From assembly GCA_017615235.1 (NCBI GenBank), contig JAGAAM010000135.1, positions 1 to 8,057 on the forward strand: a DNA stretch of 8,057 nucleotides. The letters run 5' to 3'. Origin of the DNA: Clostridia bacterium (GTDB taxonomy: Bacteria > Bacillota_A > Clostridia > Oscillospirales > CAG-382). The notes below the pieces were generated by a model, which had not been told where the DNA came from, did not search any database, and saw only the letters and a program-made list of their open reading frames with translations. Shown in pieces: positions 1 to 6,368 of this stretch (positions within the stretch are counted from its first letter, which is position 1; every line of letters begins with the position of its first letter). Both the position numbers and the translations under genes were made by a program.

Positions 1-341
1 ATCAAAAGATACCCGATCGCCAGCGCGCCGACGGAGATCATCGCGACAGCCGCGTCGCCTTTGATCTTTGCGTTCTGACCGGTGCGAAGAAGCAGTACCG
101 CACTGACTATCGTGATCACGAGCACGAGCGGCATTTCGTTGGTAAGACCGACTACCGCCGCGATCGCTATTCCGCCGAAAGCGACGTGAGACAGTCCGTC
201 TCCTATGAAAGAAAAGCGTTTTAACACGAGCGTGACGCCAAGCAGCGAGGAACACAGCGCGATAAGCACGCCGACGATAAGCGCGTAGCGCACAAAGGGA
301 TACTGCATATAAAGCGTGAGTTTATCGATCAATTCCGCCAT
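1..341 (-). CDS. znuB: Metal ABC transporter permease, ZnuB/MntB-like (3' end outside window)
   Basis: This is the membrane permease of a zinc or manganese importer, which forms the channel that receives metal from the binding lipoprotein and is driven by the ATPase encoded just upstream. Only the first 113 residues are in the window; the family is usually about 260-290 residues. Visible are a hydrophobic helix at about residues 19-40, the family motif GDGLSHVAFGG at 47-57 (characteristic of the ABC-3 family of metal permeases), and further hydrophobic helices at about 56-66, 70-87 and 98-113. The ATG overlaps the TAA of the ATPase gene by one base (TAATG), so translation is probably coupled. 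The metal cannot be read from the permease alone; zinc is the default guess and manganese or iron are possible. The family call is firm. Confidence 0.93.
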   Translation of the reverse strand, partial: MAELIDKLTLYMQYPFVRYALIVGVLIALCSSLLGVTLVLKRFSFIGDGLSHVAFGGIAIAAVVGLTNEMPLVLVITIVSAVLLLRTGQNAKIKGDAAVAMISVGALAIGYLL

Positions 342-1045
342 TATATCTCACCGTCCTTTATGAAAGAACGCGCCATGCCGCTTTCCAGGTATTCGTCACG
401 GGTGCCGTAAAATATCTCGCTGCCGATATGCAGGATGTGTCCGGCGTATTTTACGGCGGCTTCGATATCGTGAGAGATCATTATAACCGTTATTCCGTCG
501 GTTTTGTTGAGCGATTCGATCAGCTCGTACATCTCCGCGGTGACCTTCGGGTCGAGACCGGAGACCGGCTCGTCGAGCAGGAGCATCTTTTTCGTGGCGC
601 AAAGCGCCCTTGCAAGCAGGACGCGCTGCTGCTGTCCGCCGGACAGTTCGCGGTAACAGCGTTTTATTATCGTGCCAAGCCCCATTCTTTCGATATTCGC
701 CCTTGCGATCGCCTTTTCTTCGCGGTTGTAGAAAGGGCGCAATCCGGTGCGGTTGCCGCAGCCGGATATAACTATCTCCCAGACCGAAGCCGGGAAATCC
801 TTTTGCACTACCGTTTGCTGAGGAAGATAGCCTATCTCGTTCTGCTTCAAACCGTCGCCGGTGACGACTTTGCCGCCGACAGGCGACTGCAGACCGAGTA
901 TGGTTTTCATCAGCGTGCTTTTACCGGAACCGTTTTCGCCGACGATGCAAAGATAATCGCCGGGCTCGACCGTGAAGTTCAATCCTTGCACGATCCTGTG
1001 TCCGTCGTATCCTATCGAAAGGTCGCGGCAGGTCAGCAGAGCCAT
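341..1045 (-). CDS. znuC: Metal ABC transporter ATP-binding protein, ZnuC-like
   Basis: This is the cytoplasmic ATPase that powers metal import with the permease encoded immediately downstream. At 234 residues it has the normal length for the family. All ABC motifs are intact: Walker A GENGSGKST at 36-44, Q-loop at Q76/Q77, signature LSGGQQQR at 134-141, Walker B MLLLDEP at 154-160 followed by the D-loop SGLD, and the switch histidine H192 in ISHD. The start is fixed by a strong ribosome binding site (AAGGAGG, about 1052-1058) whose end abuts the stop codon of the binding-protein gene 13 nt upstream. The 1-nt overlap with the permease and the close spacing place it in the Fur-regulator/metal-uptake operon. 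The family is certain; zinc versus manganese is open. Confidence 0.95.
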   Translation of the reverse strand: MALLTCRDLSIGYDGHRIVQGLNFTVEPGDYLCIVGENGSGKSTLMKTILGLQSPVGGKVVTGDGLKQNEIGYLPQQTVVQKDFPASVWEIVISGCGNRTGLRPFYNREEKAIARANIERMGLGTIIKRCYRELSGGQQQRVLLARALCATKKMLLLDEPVSGLDPKVTAEMYELIESLNKTDGITVIMISHDIEAAVKYAGHILHIGSEIFYGTRDEYLESGMARSFIKDGEI

Positions 1046-1058
1046 CTGTTCTTCCTCC

Positions 1059-2030
1059 TTATTTCAGCGCTTCTTTAAGAATTTCGAGATTCTTTTCCAT
1101 TACCGAAAGATACGTCGCGCCTTCCGCTATATCGGCAGAAGTCGTCGACTGCATCGAATCGAGCGTAAGTATCGCCTGATCCTTTGTCTTCGTCGATCCT
1201 TTTATCGTATTCGCGATCCTGCCGTCGGAGCTTTCGATCTGCATGATCGCCTTCAACCCGAGCTCGTCGACCTTGTTCGCAAGGAAGATGACCGTCTCGA
1301 AGCTCGCCTCGCTTTCGGCGGAACATCCGACGAACGCCGCGTAATAGTCGAGCCCGTAATCGTCGACTAAGTATCGGAACGGAAAGCGGTCGCCGAACAG
1401 CAGGCATTTTACGCGCGAACCGTTTACGGCTTCCGCGTACCGCGCGTCAAGGGCGTTCAGCTTTGCGATATAGGCGTCGGCGTTGGATTTATAGAAGTCC
1501 TTGTTGCCTTCGTCGACAGCGCCGAGTTTTTCGGCGATATATCCGCAAACTTTTGCGGCGTTTTTGAGCGAAAGCCAGACGTGCTCGTCGTATTCCGGCT
1601 CTTCTTCGACTTCTTCGCCTTCCTCTTCTTCGCCCTGCATGCCCTCTTTGACCTCTTCTTCTTTCACTTCGGGACCGAGGACTTCAAGAAGATCGACGAC
1701 GATCATATCCTTGTTTCCGGCATCTTTCAAAACGTCGTTTACCCAATCGTCGGATTCGCCGCCGACGTAGACGAACATATCGCAGTTCGATATTTTTATG
1801 ATATCGTCGACGGTGATCTTATAACTGTGAAGATCGACGCCGTTGTCGAGGAGCAGCGCAACTTCCGCCTGATCGGCTTTATCGCCGAGTATCTGCATCA
1901 CCCAGTCGTATTCCGGGAATACCGTCGTGACGATGCTTATTTTACCGCCGCTTTTCGCGGGTGTGCCGCAGCCGGTCACAACTCCGGCGAGCATCAGTAA
2001 ACAAACCGTAAAAGTAATAATTCTTTTCAT
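1059..2030 (-). CDS. znuA: Metal ABC transporter substrate-binding lipoprotein, ZnuA-like, with acidic loop
   Basis: This is a cluster A-I binding protein that captures divalent metal outside the membrane and hands it to the permease. An N-terminal signal ends in lipobox VTGC, so C21 would be lipidated. Two expected ligand histidines are visible: H68 in DLHSY and H150 in DEHVWLS. Between them, residues about 121-149 form a loop packed with glutamate, where zinc binders often carry a histidine-rich loop. The third histidine motif, normally in an HxAF-type context, reads GDRFPFRY (213-220) and has no histidine. D291 in LTLDSM may be the acidic fourth ligand. Length 323 is normal. No clear Shine-Dalgarno lies before the ATG, which is 13 nt after the regulator stop, so it may rely on translational coupling. 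Zinc is favoured by the Fur-family neighbour but is not proven. Confidence 0.9.
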   Translation of the reverse strand: MKRIITFTVCLLMLAGVVTGCGTPAKSGGKISIVTTVFPEYDWVMQILGDKADQAEVALLLDNGVDLHSYKITVDDIIKISNCDMFVYVGGESDDWVNDVLKDAGNKDMIVVDLLEVLGPEVKEEEVKEGMQGEEEEGEEVEEEPEYDEHVWLSLKNAAKVCGYIAEKLGAVDEGNKDFYKSNADAYIAKLNALDARYAEAVNGSRVKCLLFGDRFPFRYLVDDYGLDYYAAFVGCSAESEASFETVIFLANKVDELGLKAIMQIESSDGRIANTIKGSTKTKDQAILTLDSMQSTTSADIAEGATYLSVMEKNLEILKEALK

Positions 2031-2043
2031 GATATCAGTATTT

Positions 2044-2433
2044 TCAGTGTTTACGGCAGGTCTCGCATACGCCGTAAAGGACGGTGCTGGCGCGGTCGAT
2101 CTGGAAGCTCGCGTCCTGCATCACGTTGTCTATAAGCGCGTCAGTGGTCGGCGCCTCGAGATGATAGGTCCTGCCGCACTTCGAACACTCAAGATGGATA
2201 TGATCCCGGCAATGGTCGGAACCTGTATAAAGATATAAAGCCTTACTCGAACCGCTCGAGGCGATCTTTTTGATAAGCCCCTGTTTTTCAAGCTCCGAAA
2301 GGTTGCGGTAGACCGCGCTTCTGCTCGCGCTTTCGCCGATCTTTTCTACGATCTGGTCGGCGGAAAGCGTCTCGTCGCGGTGGTGTTCCAGCAGATCGAG
2401 CAAAGCCTTTCTTTGATTAGTCATATAACTCAT
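2044..2433 (-). CDS. Fur-family metal-responsive transcriptional regulator (Zur/PerR/Fur)
   Basis: This is a DNA-binding repressor that senses metal and probably controls its own operon, which encodes the metal importer. Its 129 residues comprise an N-terminal winged helix (about 1-68) with recognition-helix text SRSAVYRNL (37-45) and a C-terminal dimerisation and metal domain. The latter has the family pattern DHIHLECSKCG (77-87), giving H78, H80, C83 and C86, with H91 and a final CETC (C123, C126). The two CxxC pairs are the usual structural zinc site. The start at 2433 is preferred over the internal ATG at 2424 because GAGGAG (2442-2447) lies 8 nt upstream of it. It is the first gene after a consensus promoter. 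Being linked to a ZnuABC-type importer suggests Zur, but sequence alone does not separate Zur from PerR or Fur. Confidence 0.92.
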   Translation of the reverse strand: MSYMTNQRKALLDLLEHHRDETLSADQIVEKIGESASRSAVYRNLSELEKQGLIKKIASSGSSKALYLYTGSDHCRDHIHLECSKCGRTYHLEAPTTDALIDNVMQDASFQIDRASTVLYGVCETCRKH

Positions 2434-2445
2434 AACAGTTGCTCC

Positions 2446-2475
2446 TCGCGAATTTGGGATTTTGTCGCAAATTTG
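2446..2475 (-). repeat. Tandem 11-bp direct repeat over the regulator promoter start (candidate operator)
   Basis: On the minus strand CAAATTTGCGA (2465-2475) recurs as CAAATTCGCGA (2446-2456), 10 of 11 bases identical and 19 bp apart. The upstream copy touches the -10 box and covers the expected transcription start; the downstream copy overlaps the leader up to the ribosome binding site. The core CAAATTTG of the upstream copy is a perfect palindrome. The position suits a repressor site for the Fur-family protein encoded next. The text does not match the canonical Gram-positive Zur or PerR boxes, so the operator role is an inference. Confidence 0.45.
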
Positions 2476-2504
2476 ATTATAACCCCGCCCTTTTGATTTG
2501 TCAA
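2476..2504 (-). promoter_or_regulatory. Consensus sigma-A promoter of the metal-uptake operon
   Basis: Read on the minus strand, TTGACA (2499-2504) and TATAAT (2476-2481) are separated by exactly 17 bp, a perfect housekeeping promoter. It lies about 40 nt before the regulator start codon and downstream of the terminator of the methyltransferase unit. A promoter this strong normally needs repression, which fits the candidate operator overlapping its start point. Confidence 0.9.
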
Positions 2505-2525
2505 TATATATTTTTTATAAAACGC

Positions 2526-2562
2526 AAAAAAAGAACGCCTTCGCGTTTCGGACAAAGGCGTT
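2526..2562 (-). terminator. Rho-independent terminator after the methyltransferase gene
   Basis: On the minus strand an 8-bp stem AACGCCTT/AAGGCGTT (2555-2562 with 2534-2541), with a 13-nt loop, is followed by C and seven Ts (2526-2532). It begins 9 nt after the methyltransferase stop and ends before the -35 box of the metal operon, insulating the two units. A short T run also follows the hairpin on the plus strand, but no plus-strand gene precedes it. Confidence 0.85.
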
Positions 2563-2571
2563 TTTAACGTA

Positions 2572-3366
2572 TCATTCCGCGTTCCTGCGGCAGATATACA
2601 AAAGGTGGTTCGTGTGCCCCAATAATTCTCGTTTCTCGCAGAAAGCGAGATACCACTCCGTGAAGGCTTTGAAATCATCGTCGGATATGTTGAAATCTTG
2701 ACGCTGTTCGAGCGATTCGAGTATCCAGTCGACGCCGGCGGTGGCGAGATGCGTTACGGGCTTTTTATCGAACAGCCTCTCGAATTCGGCAACATCGTAA
2801 CCCGTGAAAAGCTGTTCTTTAAAATGCCTGACGGCGTTACCCTTTGTAAAATTCTCGTTCTGACCGAACGCCCAGTTGCCGTCAAAATAGTTTGCGCTCA
2901 TTATGCCGAATACCGAAATGAACGCGAAAAACAGCGTTCCGCCGGGTTTCGTGACACGTATCGCCTCGTCGATCGCTTTTTCAACGTCAGCGGGATCGTA
3001 AAGATGATACATCGGTCCGAAGACGAGCGTGAGATCGAATCCACCGTCGCCGAATCGCGAAAGATCGGTTCCGTCGCCCTGAAAGGGTTTAAGGTTGTTA
3101 AGCCCCCTGCCGTTCTCGCAAAGCTTTAAAAAGTTGCTTTCGACAAGCTCGACGGCGGTGACGTCGAATCCTTTTCGTGCGAGCGCGACTGAATACCTCC
3201 CGGTCCCCGCGCCTATTTCGATTATCTTTGCTTTATACGCCGCGTAACGGCGGATATATTCCGTCGTCACGGCATATTCAAGCTGTCCGTGGCGGCTTTT
3301 TACAAGCCGATTTTCTTCATCCGACTGATCGTAAAAGCCGGTCACTATTTCGTTCCTTGTACTCAT
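2572..3366 (-). CDS. Class I SAM-dependent methyltransferase, substrate unknown
   Basis: This cytoplasmic enzyme should transfer a methyl group from S-adenosylmethionine to an unidentified substrate. Its 264 residues show a Rossmann-fold methyltransferase: motif I IIEIGAGTGRYS (48-59) binds SAM, E73 in TAVEL ends the second strand, GDGTDL (97-102) is the likely adenine-contact region, and FDLTLVFGPMYHL (110-122) is motif IV, followed by VTKPGGTLFFAF (138-149). The GPMYHL text occurs in many small-molecule methyltransferases of Firmicutes. Residues about 155-264 form a C-terminal extension that may cover the active site; I cannot assign the substrate from it. The gene follows the lipoprotein gene by 9 nt, with AAGGTG as a modest ribosome binding site, and ends at a strong terminator, so the two are co-transcribed. 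Confidence 0.9.
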   Translation of the reverse strand: MSTRNEIVTGFYDQSDEENRLVKSRHGQLEYAVTTEYIRRYAAYKAKIIEIGAGTGRYSVALARKGFDVTAVELVESNFLKLCENGRGLNNLKPFQGDGTDLSRFGDGGFDLTLVFGPMYHLYDPADVEKAIDEAIRVTKPGGTLFFAFISVFGIMSANYFDGNWAFGQNENFTKGNAVRHFKEQLFTGYDVAEFERLFDKKPVTHLATAGVDWILESLEQRQDFNISDDDFKAFTEWYLAFCEKRELLGHTNHLLYICRRNAE

Positions 3367-3375
3367 TCAAACACC

Positions 3376-3867
3376 TTAATAACCTATCGCGTCGACAAGC
3401 GCCTTTGCTTCTTCATCGAATTCCTCGTATACCGAAATATACAGAAACGTGTTATCTACCCGGCAGAGATAGAAATAAAAACCGTCGGCGTAAGTGTGGA
3501 AAAGTTCATAATTCTGCGACTCGACCTTCGTCGAAAGCCTCATCGATTCAACGTTATCCCTGATACGTTCAACGTAGTAATCGAAGTTTTCCTTTATAAA
3601 TCCGTCGTTTTTAAAGGTTATATAATCCGCGACCCACATTACAGTGCCGTCGGAGATCTTTTCGGCGATCAGTGCGGAATCAACGTCATCAAACCATTCA
3701 AGGCCTTCGTACTGTTCGGTATTGTCGCGCACCTGCAGGCCGAGTTCTTCGGCTTTGACGGTAAAAGTCTGCGCAGTGACCGGAACTTTGGCGGAGCAGG
3801 AAGAAAGCGCAAGCGCAAGTATTACGCAGATCAAAACCGCTGCAGTTGATCTTAAAAAGTTTTTCAT
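3376..3867 (-). CDS. Putative lipoprotein of unknown function (163 aa)
   Basis: I do not recognise the family. A positively charged start, a hydrophobic stretch at about residues 9-22 and the lipobox ALSSC with C24 predict a lipoprotein anchored on the outside of the membrane. The mature part, about 140 residues, mixes aromatic and acidic residues (WFDDVD, NFDYYVERI, YADGFYFYLC), looks like a single compact alpha/beta domain, and has no repeat or catalytic motif that I can name. The start is supported by GGAGGTG (3872-3878) just upstream. It is the first gene of a two-gene unit with the methyltransferase and has its own consensus promoter. A functional link between the two genes is not evident. 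Confidence 0.8.
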   Translation of the reverse strand: MKNFLRSTAAVLICVILALALSSCSAKVPVTAQTFTVKAEELGLQVRDNTEQYEGLEWFDDVDSALIAEKISDGTVMWVADYITFKNDGFIKENFDYYVERIRDNVESMRLSTKVESQNYELFHTYADGFYFYLCRVDNTFLYISVYEEFDEEAKALVDAIGY

Positions 3868-3891
3868 ACCGCACCTCCGTATCTGTTATTG

Positions 3892-3920
3892 ATTATAAAC
3901 GCCGATAAAGCAGTTGTCAA
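3892..3920 (-). promoter_or_regulatory. Consensus sigma-A promoter of the lipoprotein-methyltransferase unit
   Basis: On the minus strand TTGACA (3915-3920) and TATAAT (3892-3897) are exactly 17 bp apart. The expected start is about 20 nt before the lipoprotein ATG, giving a very short leader that still contains GGAGGTG. Its -35 box is only 14 bp from the -35 box of the divergent glucosidase promoter. Confidence 0.88.
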
Positions 3921-3934
3921 GTTGCAAAGAACAC

Positions 3935-3963
3935 TTGAAAAAACCGTATAACTGTAATATAAT
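3935..3963 (+). promoter_or_regulatory. Near-consensus sigma-A promoter of the glucosidase gene
   Basis: TTGAAA (3935-3940) and TATAAT (3958-3963) are separated by 17 bp on the plus strand, one base away from full consensus. The leader would be about 33 nt and carries AAGGGG (3989-3994), 8 nt before the ATG. No catabolite-control (cre-like) palindrome or other sugar operator was evident to me between the promoter and the gene. Confidence 0.85.
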
Positions 3964-4002
3964 CAAAACAAGGCATCAAACGCGTAAAAAGGGGCGAAAA
4001 AT

Positions 4003-5592
4003 ATGAAGAACTGGCAGAAAGAAACGGTACTGTATCAGATATATCCCAAGAGCTTTTGCGATTCGAACGGCGACGGGATCGGCGATATCCCCGGGATCAT
4101 CTCGAAAGTGCCTTATTTAAAGGCGCTCGGGATAAACGCCGTATGGCTTTCGCCCTGCTACCCTTCCCCGAACGACGACAACGGTTACGATATTTCCGAT
4201 TACCGCGATATAGCGCCGGAATACGGAACGCTTGGCGATTTCAAAAGGCTGCTCGACGAGCTTCACAGCAACGGCATACGCCTTTTGCTCGACCTTGTGG
4301 TAAATCATACGTCCGACGAGCACGAATGGTTCAGACAGGCGCGTAAGAGCCGCGACAACCCCTACCGCGATTACTATATATGGCGCGATCCCGTCGACGG
4401 ACGCGAACCCACCGACTGGAAAGCGGCTTTCGGCGGTTCCGTGTGGGAATACGACGAAGCCACCGGACAATACTATTTCCACCTTTTTTCAAAAAAACAG
4501 CCGGATTTGAACTGGGACAACCCGAAAGTTCGCGAAGAGATCGCCGATATGGTCAATTACTGGCTCGATATGGGCGTGGACGGCTTCCGCTGCGACGTTA
4601 TAAACAATATCTCGAAAGACCTCGACAACGGCATCCTCGGAATGGGACCGCACCTGCACGAATACCTCCACGAGCTGCACGAGAAAGCATTAGGACCTCA
4701 CGGCGCGCTCACCGTCGGCGAGACCTGGGGGCTTACTCCGGCGCAGACGCTTGCCATGACCGGCGAAGCCAGGGGCGAACTGACCACAACTTTCCAGTTC
4801 GAGCATATACTTTTAGGGCGCGTCGGCGGCGATAAGTTCAAGGAATGCGAAGTCGACCGCAAGGCGTTCGTCGACATACTCGCAAAATGGGAATACGGTC
4901 TTAAAAACGACGGCTATCCCGTGCTCGTCATGGAAAACCACGATCAGCCGCGTGCCGTTTCTCGCTTCGGCGACGAAAAGTATCCTTTTGAGAGCGCGAC
5001 TATGCTTGCAGTACTGCTTTACGGTATGCGCGGGCTCGCCGTCATTTACGAAGGGCAGGAGCTCGGGCTGATGAACCCGATATTCAACAAGCTTTCCGAT
5101 TACCGCGACATCGAGACGATCAACGCCTACCGCGAGATGGAGAACGACTGCGACAAAACGACGCTTCTTAAAATGATGAACTTCGGCAGCCGCGACAACT
5201 CGCGCGTGCCAATGCCCTGGAATAACGGGAAGAACGCCGGTTTTTCCGCCGGAACTCCATGGATCGTCGCGGATTTCGATCCCGATCGCACCGTCGAAGC
5301 GGAGGAAAAGAGCGAACGCTCGGTGCTCAAGTTCTATCGCAAGCTGCTTGCCCTGCGCCAAAGCGATAAAGTCCTGCTTCACGGCGATTTCGAGCTTTTG
5401 CAAAACGACTCCGGCACGGTGCTTTATAAACGCGGAAAAGACGGAGAGACGCGATATATTGCCGTCCGGTTCGCCGATACTCCCGCAAAACTCCCTGACG
5501 GTATTCCCGAAAACTCCGACTGTCTGCTTTGCAATTACGAAGACCCGGGCGATACCCTCCGACCCTACGAAGCGAGGATATATAAATCGTAA
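4003..5592 (+). CDS. GH13 alpha-glucosidase, oligo-1,6-glucosidase type
   Basis: This cytoplasmic glycoside hydrolase should release glucose from short alpha-glucosides such as isomaltose or isomalto-oligosaccharides. No signal peptide is present. The (beta/alpha)8 motifs are all found: the calcium-loop text DSNGDGIGD (20-28), region I DLVVNH (97-102), region II GFRCDVIN with nucleophile D198, region III GETW with acid/base E240, and region IV ENHDQPR with stabiliser D314. Region V-type text QPDLNW is at 166-171. V199 directly follows the nucleophile; in the GH13 oligo-1,6-glucosidase group (Bacillus MalL type, yeast isomaltase) valine here goes with alpha-1,6 specificity, whereas Thr or Ala goes with alpha-1,4. 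The 529 residues are slightly shorter than the usual 550-560. It stands alone with its own promoter and terminator, with no sugar transporter or regulator beside it. Trehalose-6-phosphate hydrolase or dextran glucosidase are alternatives. Confidence 0.93.
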   Translation: MKNWQKETVLYQIYPKSFCDSNGDGIGDIPGIISKVPYLKALGINAVWLSPCYPSPNDDNGYDISDYRDIAPEYGTLGDFKRLLDELHSNGIRLLLDLVVNHTSDEHEWFRQARKSRDNPYRDYYIWRDPVDGREPTDWKAAFGGSVWEYDEATGQYYFHLFSKKQPDLNWDNPKVREEIADMVNYWLDMGVDGFRCDVINNISKDLDNGILGMGPHLHEYLHELHEKALGPHGALTVGETWGLTPAQTLAMTGEARGELTTTFQFEHILLGRVGGDKFKECEVDRKAFVDILAKWEYGLKNDGYPVLVMENHDQPRAVSRFGDEKYPFESATMLAVLLYGMRGLAVIYEGQELGLMNPIFNKLSDYRDIETINAYREMENDCDKTTLLKMMNFGSRDNSRVPMPWNNGKNAGFSAGTPWIVADFDPDRTVEAEEKSERSVLKFYRKLLALRQSDKVLLHGDFELLQNDSGTVLYKRGKDGETRYIAVRFADTPAKLPDGIPENSDCLLCNYEDPGDTLRPYEARIYKS

Positions 5593-5606
5593 ATAATGAT
5601 TCAAGC

Positions 5607-5634
5607 AAAAAAGCACGCCGCGGCGTGCTTTTTT
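5607..5634. terminator. Bidirectional terminator between convergent genes
   Basis: A perfect 28-bp palindrome is centred at 5620/5621: six As, GCACGC stem, CGCG loop, GCGTGC stem, six Ts. It therefore works as a rho-independent terminator on both strands. It ends the glucosidase transcript 15 nt after its stop and the GNAT transcript 14 nt after its stop. Confidence 0.92.
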
Positions 5635-5647
5635 GATTATTCTATCC

Positions 5648-6118
5648 TTATTTCTCTATCCTGTAATACGCAAAGTCGCCTTCTTCTTTGACGAACTTAA
5701 AGCCGACTTTTTCCAGGACGTGACGGCTCCGGGCGTTTTTTAAAACCGTATCGGCGTTGACGGCTTTCATCCCCAAAACGCCGAAAGCGTAGTCCACCGC
5801 CAGCCGTTCCGCCTGCGTGCCGTAGCCCTTCCCTTTCACGGAATCGTTTTGCATGTGGATGCTCATTGTGCATTCCCGCTTTTCTCTGTCGATCTGCTTC
5901 AATTGCAGTTCGCCGACAGGCTTATCTCCCAGCATTATCGCGAAAACGACGCGCGACGGGCTTTGTTTTGAATCGAAATATCTGTCGACCGCCTCCGCGT
6001 TATAGACGTATTTCTTGAAAAGCGACTTGTCCATATAGATCGATTCGTCGTTTTCCCATCCGCGAAAAAGCTCGTGGCAAAGTTCGCGAGTCATTATTTC
6101 GAGCGTGATACGATCCAT
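5648..6118 (-). CDS. GNAT-family N-acetyltransferase (RimJ/RimL-like)
   Basis: This acetyl-CoA-dependent acetyltransferase has an unidentified acceptor. Its 156 residues fit the single-domain GNAT fold: strand text KPVGELQLKQID (66-77), an acetyl-CoA pyrophosphate loop VKGKGYGTQA (94-103) in the position of the usual Q/RxxGxG/A, and the RimJ/RimL-type signature NARSRHVLEKVGF (128-140), where N128 and the VLEKVGF helix are typical. The start at 6118 is supported by GGAG (6124-6127) five bases upstream. It converges on the glucosidase and shares its terminator. Upstream lies an AT-rich non-coding or remnant stretch with no convincing promoter. Typical acceptors of this subfamily are protein N-termini or small amines; which applies cannot be read here. 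Confidence 0.88.
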   Translation of the reverse strand: MDRITLEIMTRELCHELFRGWENDESIYMDKSLFKKYVYNAEAVDRYFDSKQSPSRVVFAIMLGDKPVGELQLKQIDREKRECTMSIHMQNDSVKGKGYGTQAERLAVDYAFGVLGMKAVNADTVLKNARSRHVLEKVGFKFVKEEGDFAYYRIEK

Positions 6119-6368
6119 TTTTGCTCCACAAGCGATGTTGCGCTCATTATTTGTAAATCACCTTCGTTGCATCATTGATTATTTAGTTGTTGGCAAATAG
6201 ATAACCGAGATTAAAGTGCGGCAATTAAGAATAACTCGTCATCCATAATATGATCTCATTGATTATTACAATACTGTTATCCGTTTTGCAGCGCTCAAGT
6301 ATTCCCTGGCCGTTGTTTTTGAATTCGTCTATAAACTTTCTGTTTGAATCAAGGAAATACATGATTAT
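6119..6368. other. AT-rich intergenic stretch between lipoprotein and GNAT genes
   Basis: The stretch is about 36% GC by hand count over 6121-6360, poorer than the genes to its left. TCATTGATTATT occurs twice, at 6172-6183 and 6256-6267. No terminator hairpin for the lipoprotein gene and no consensus promoter for the GNAT gene could be seen. It contains one doubtful small ORF, listed separately. A degraded remnant of accessory DNA is the simplest reading. Confidence 0.5.
6225..6362 (-). CDS. Doubtful 45-residue ORF, possible gene remnant
   Basis: An ATG-to-TAA frame of 45 codons begins six bases after the stop of the YD-repeat lipoprotein and lies in the same frame, so the two are separated only by TAA and two codons. 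The peptide begins MYFLDSNRKFIDEF and has protein-like composition, with a hydrophobic C-terminal part (SIVIINEIILW, residues 30-40). No Shine-Dalgarno precedes it and I recognise no family. It may be the end of a longer protein cut by recombination, a tiny coupled ORF, or chance in AT-rich DNA. Confidence 0.25.
   Translation of the reverse strand: MYFLDSNRKFIDEFKNNGQGILERCKTDNSIVIINEIILWMTSYS

Noticed and set aside
428..1078. A 216-codon plus-strand frame opposite the ABC ATPase gene
   Set aside because: It mirrors the ATPase gene, whose ABC motifs are complete, and has no ribosome binding site or recognisable domain.
1581..2000. Plus-strand frames with Phe- or Ser-rich peptides opposite the acidic loop of the binding lipoprotein
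   Set aside because: The low-complexity text is the complement of the glutamate-rich loop codons, not a real protein.
2434..2500. A canonical Zur, Fur or PerR inverted-repeat box in the regulator promoter
   Set aside because: I looked for TCGTAAT-, TGATAAT- and TTATAAT-type inverted repeats around the promoter and found only partial matches; the direct repeat is the clearer signal.
4813..5616. A 267-codon open frame on the minus strand opposite the glucosidase
   Set aside because: It lies wholly antisense to a gene with intact catalytic motifs, spans the terminator, and shows no family features; a shadow of codon bias.
6172..6267. Two copies of TCATTGATTATT as a possible regulatory or CRISPR-like repeat
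   Set aside because: There are only two 12-bp copies in AT-rich DNA, with no regular spacing or symmetry; likely chance.
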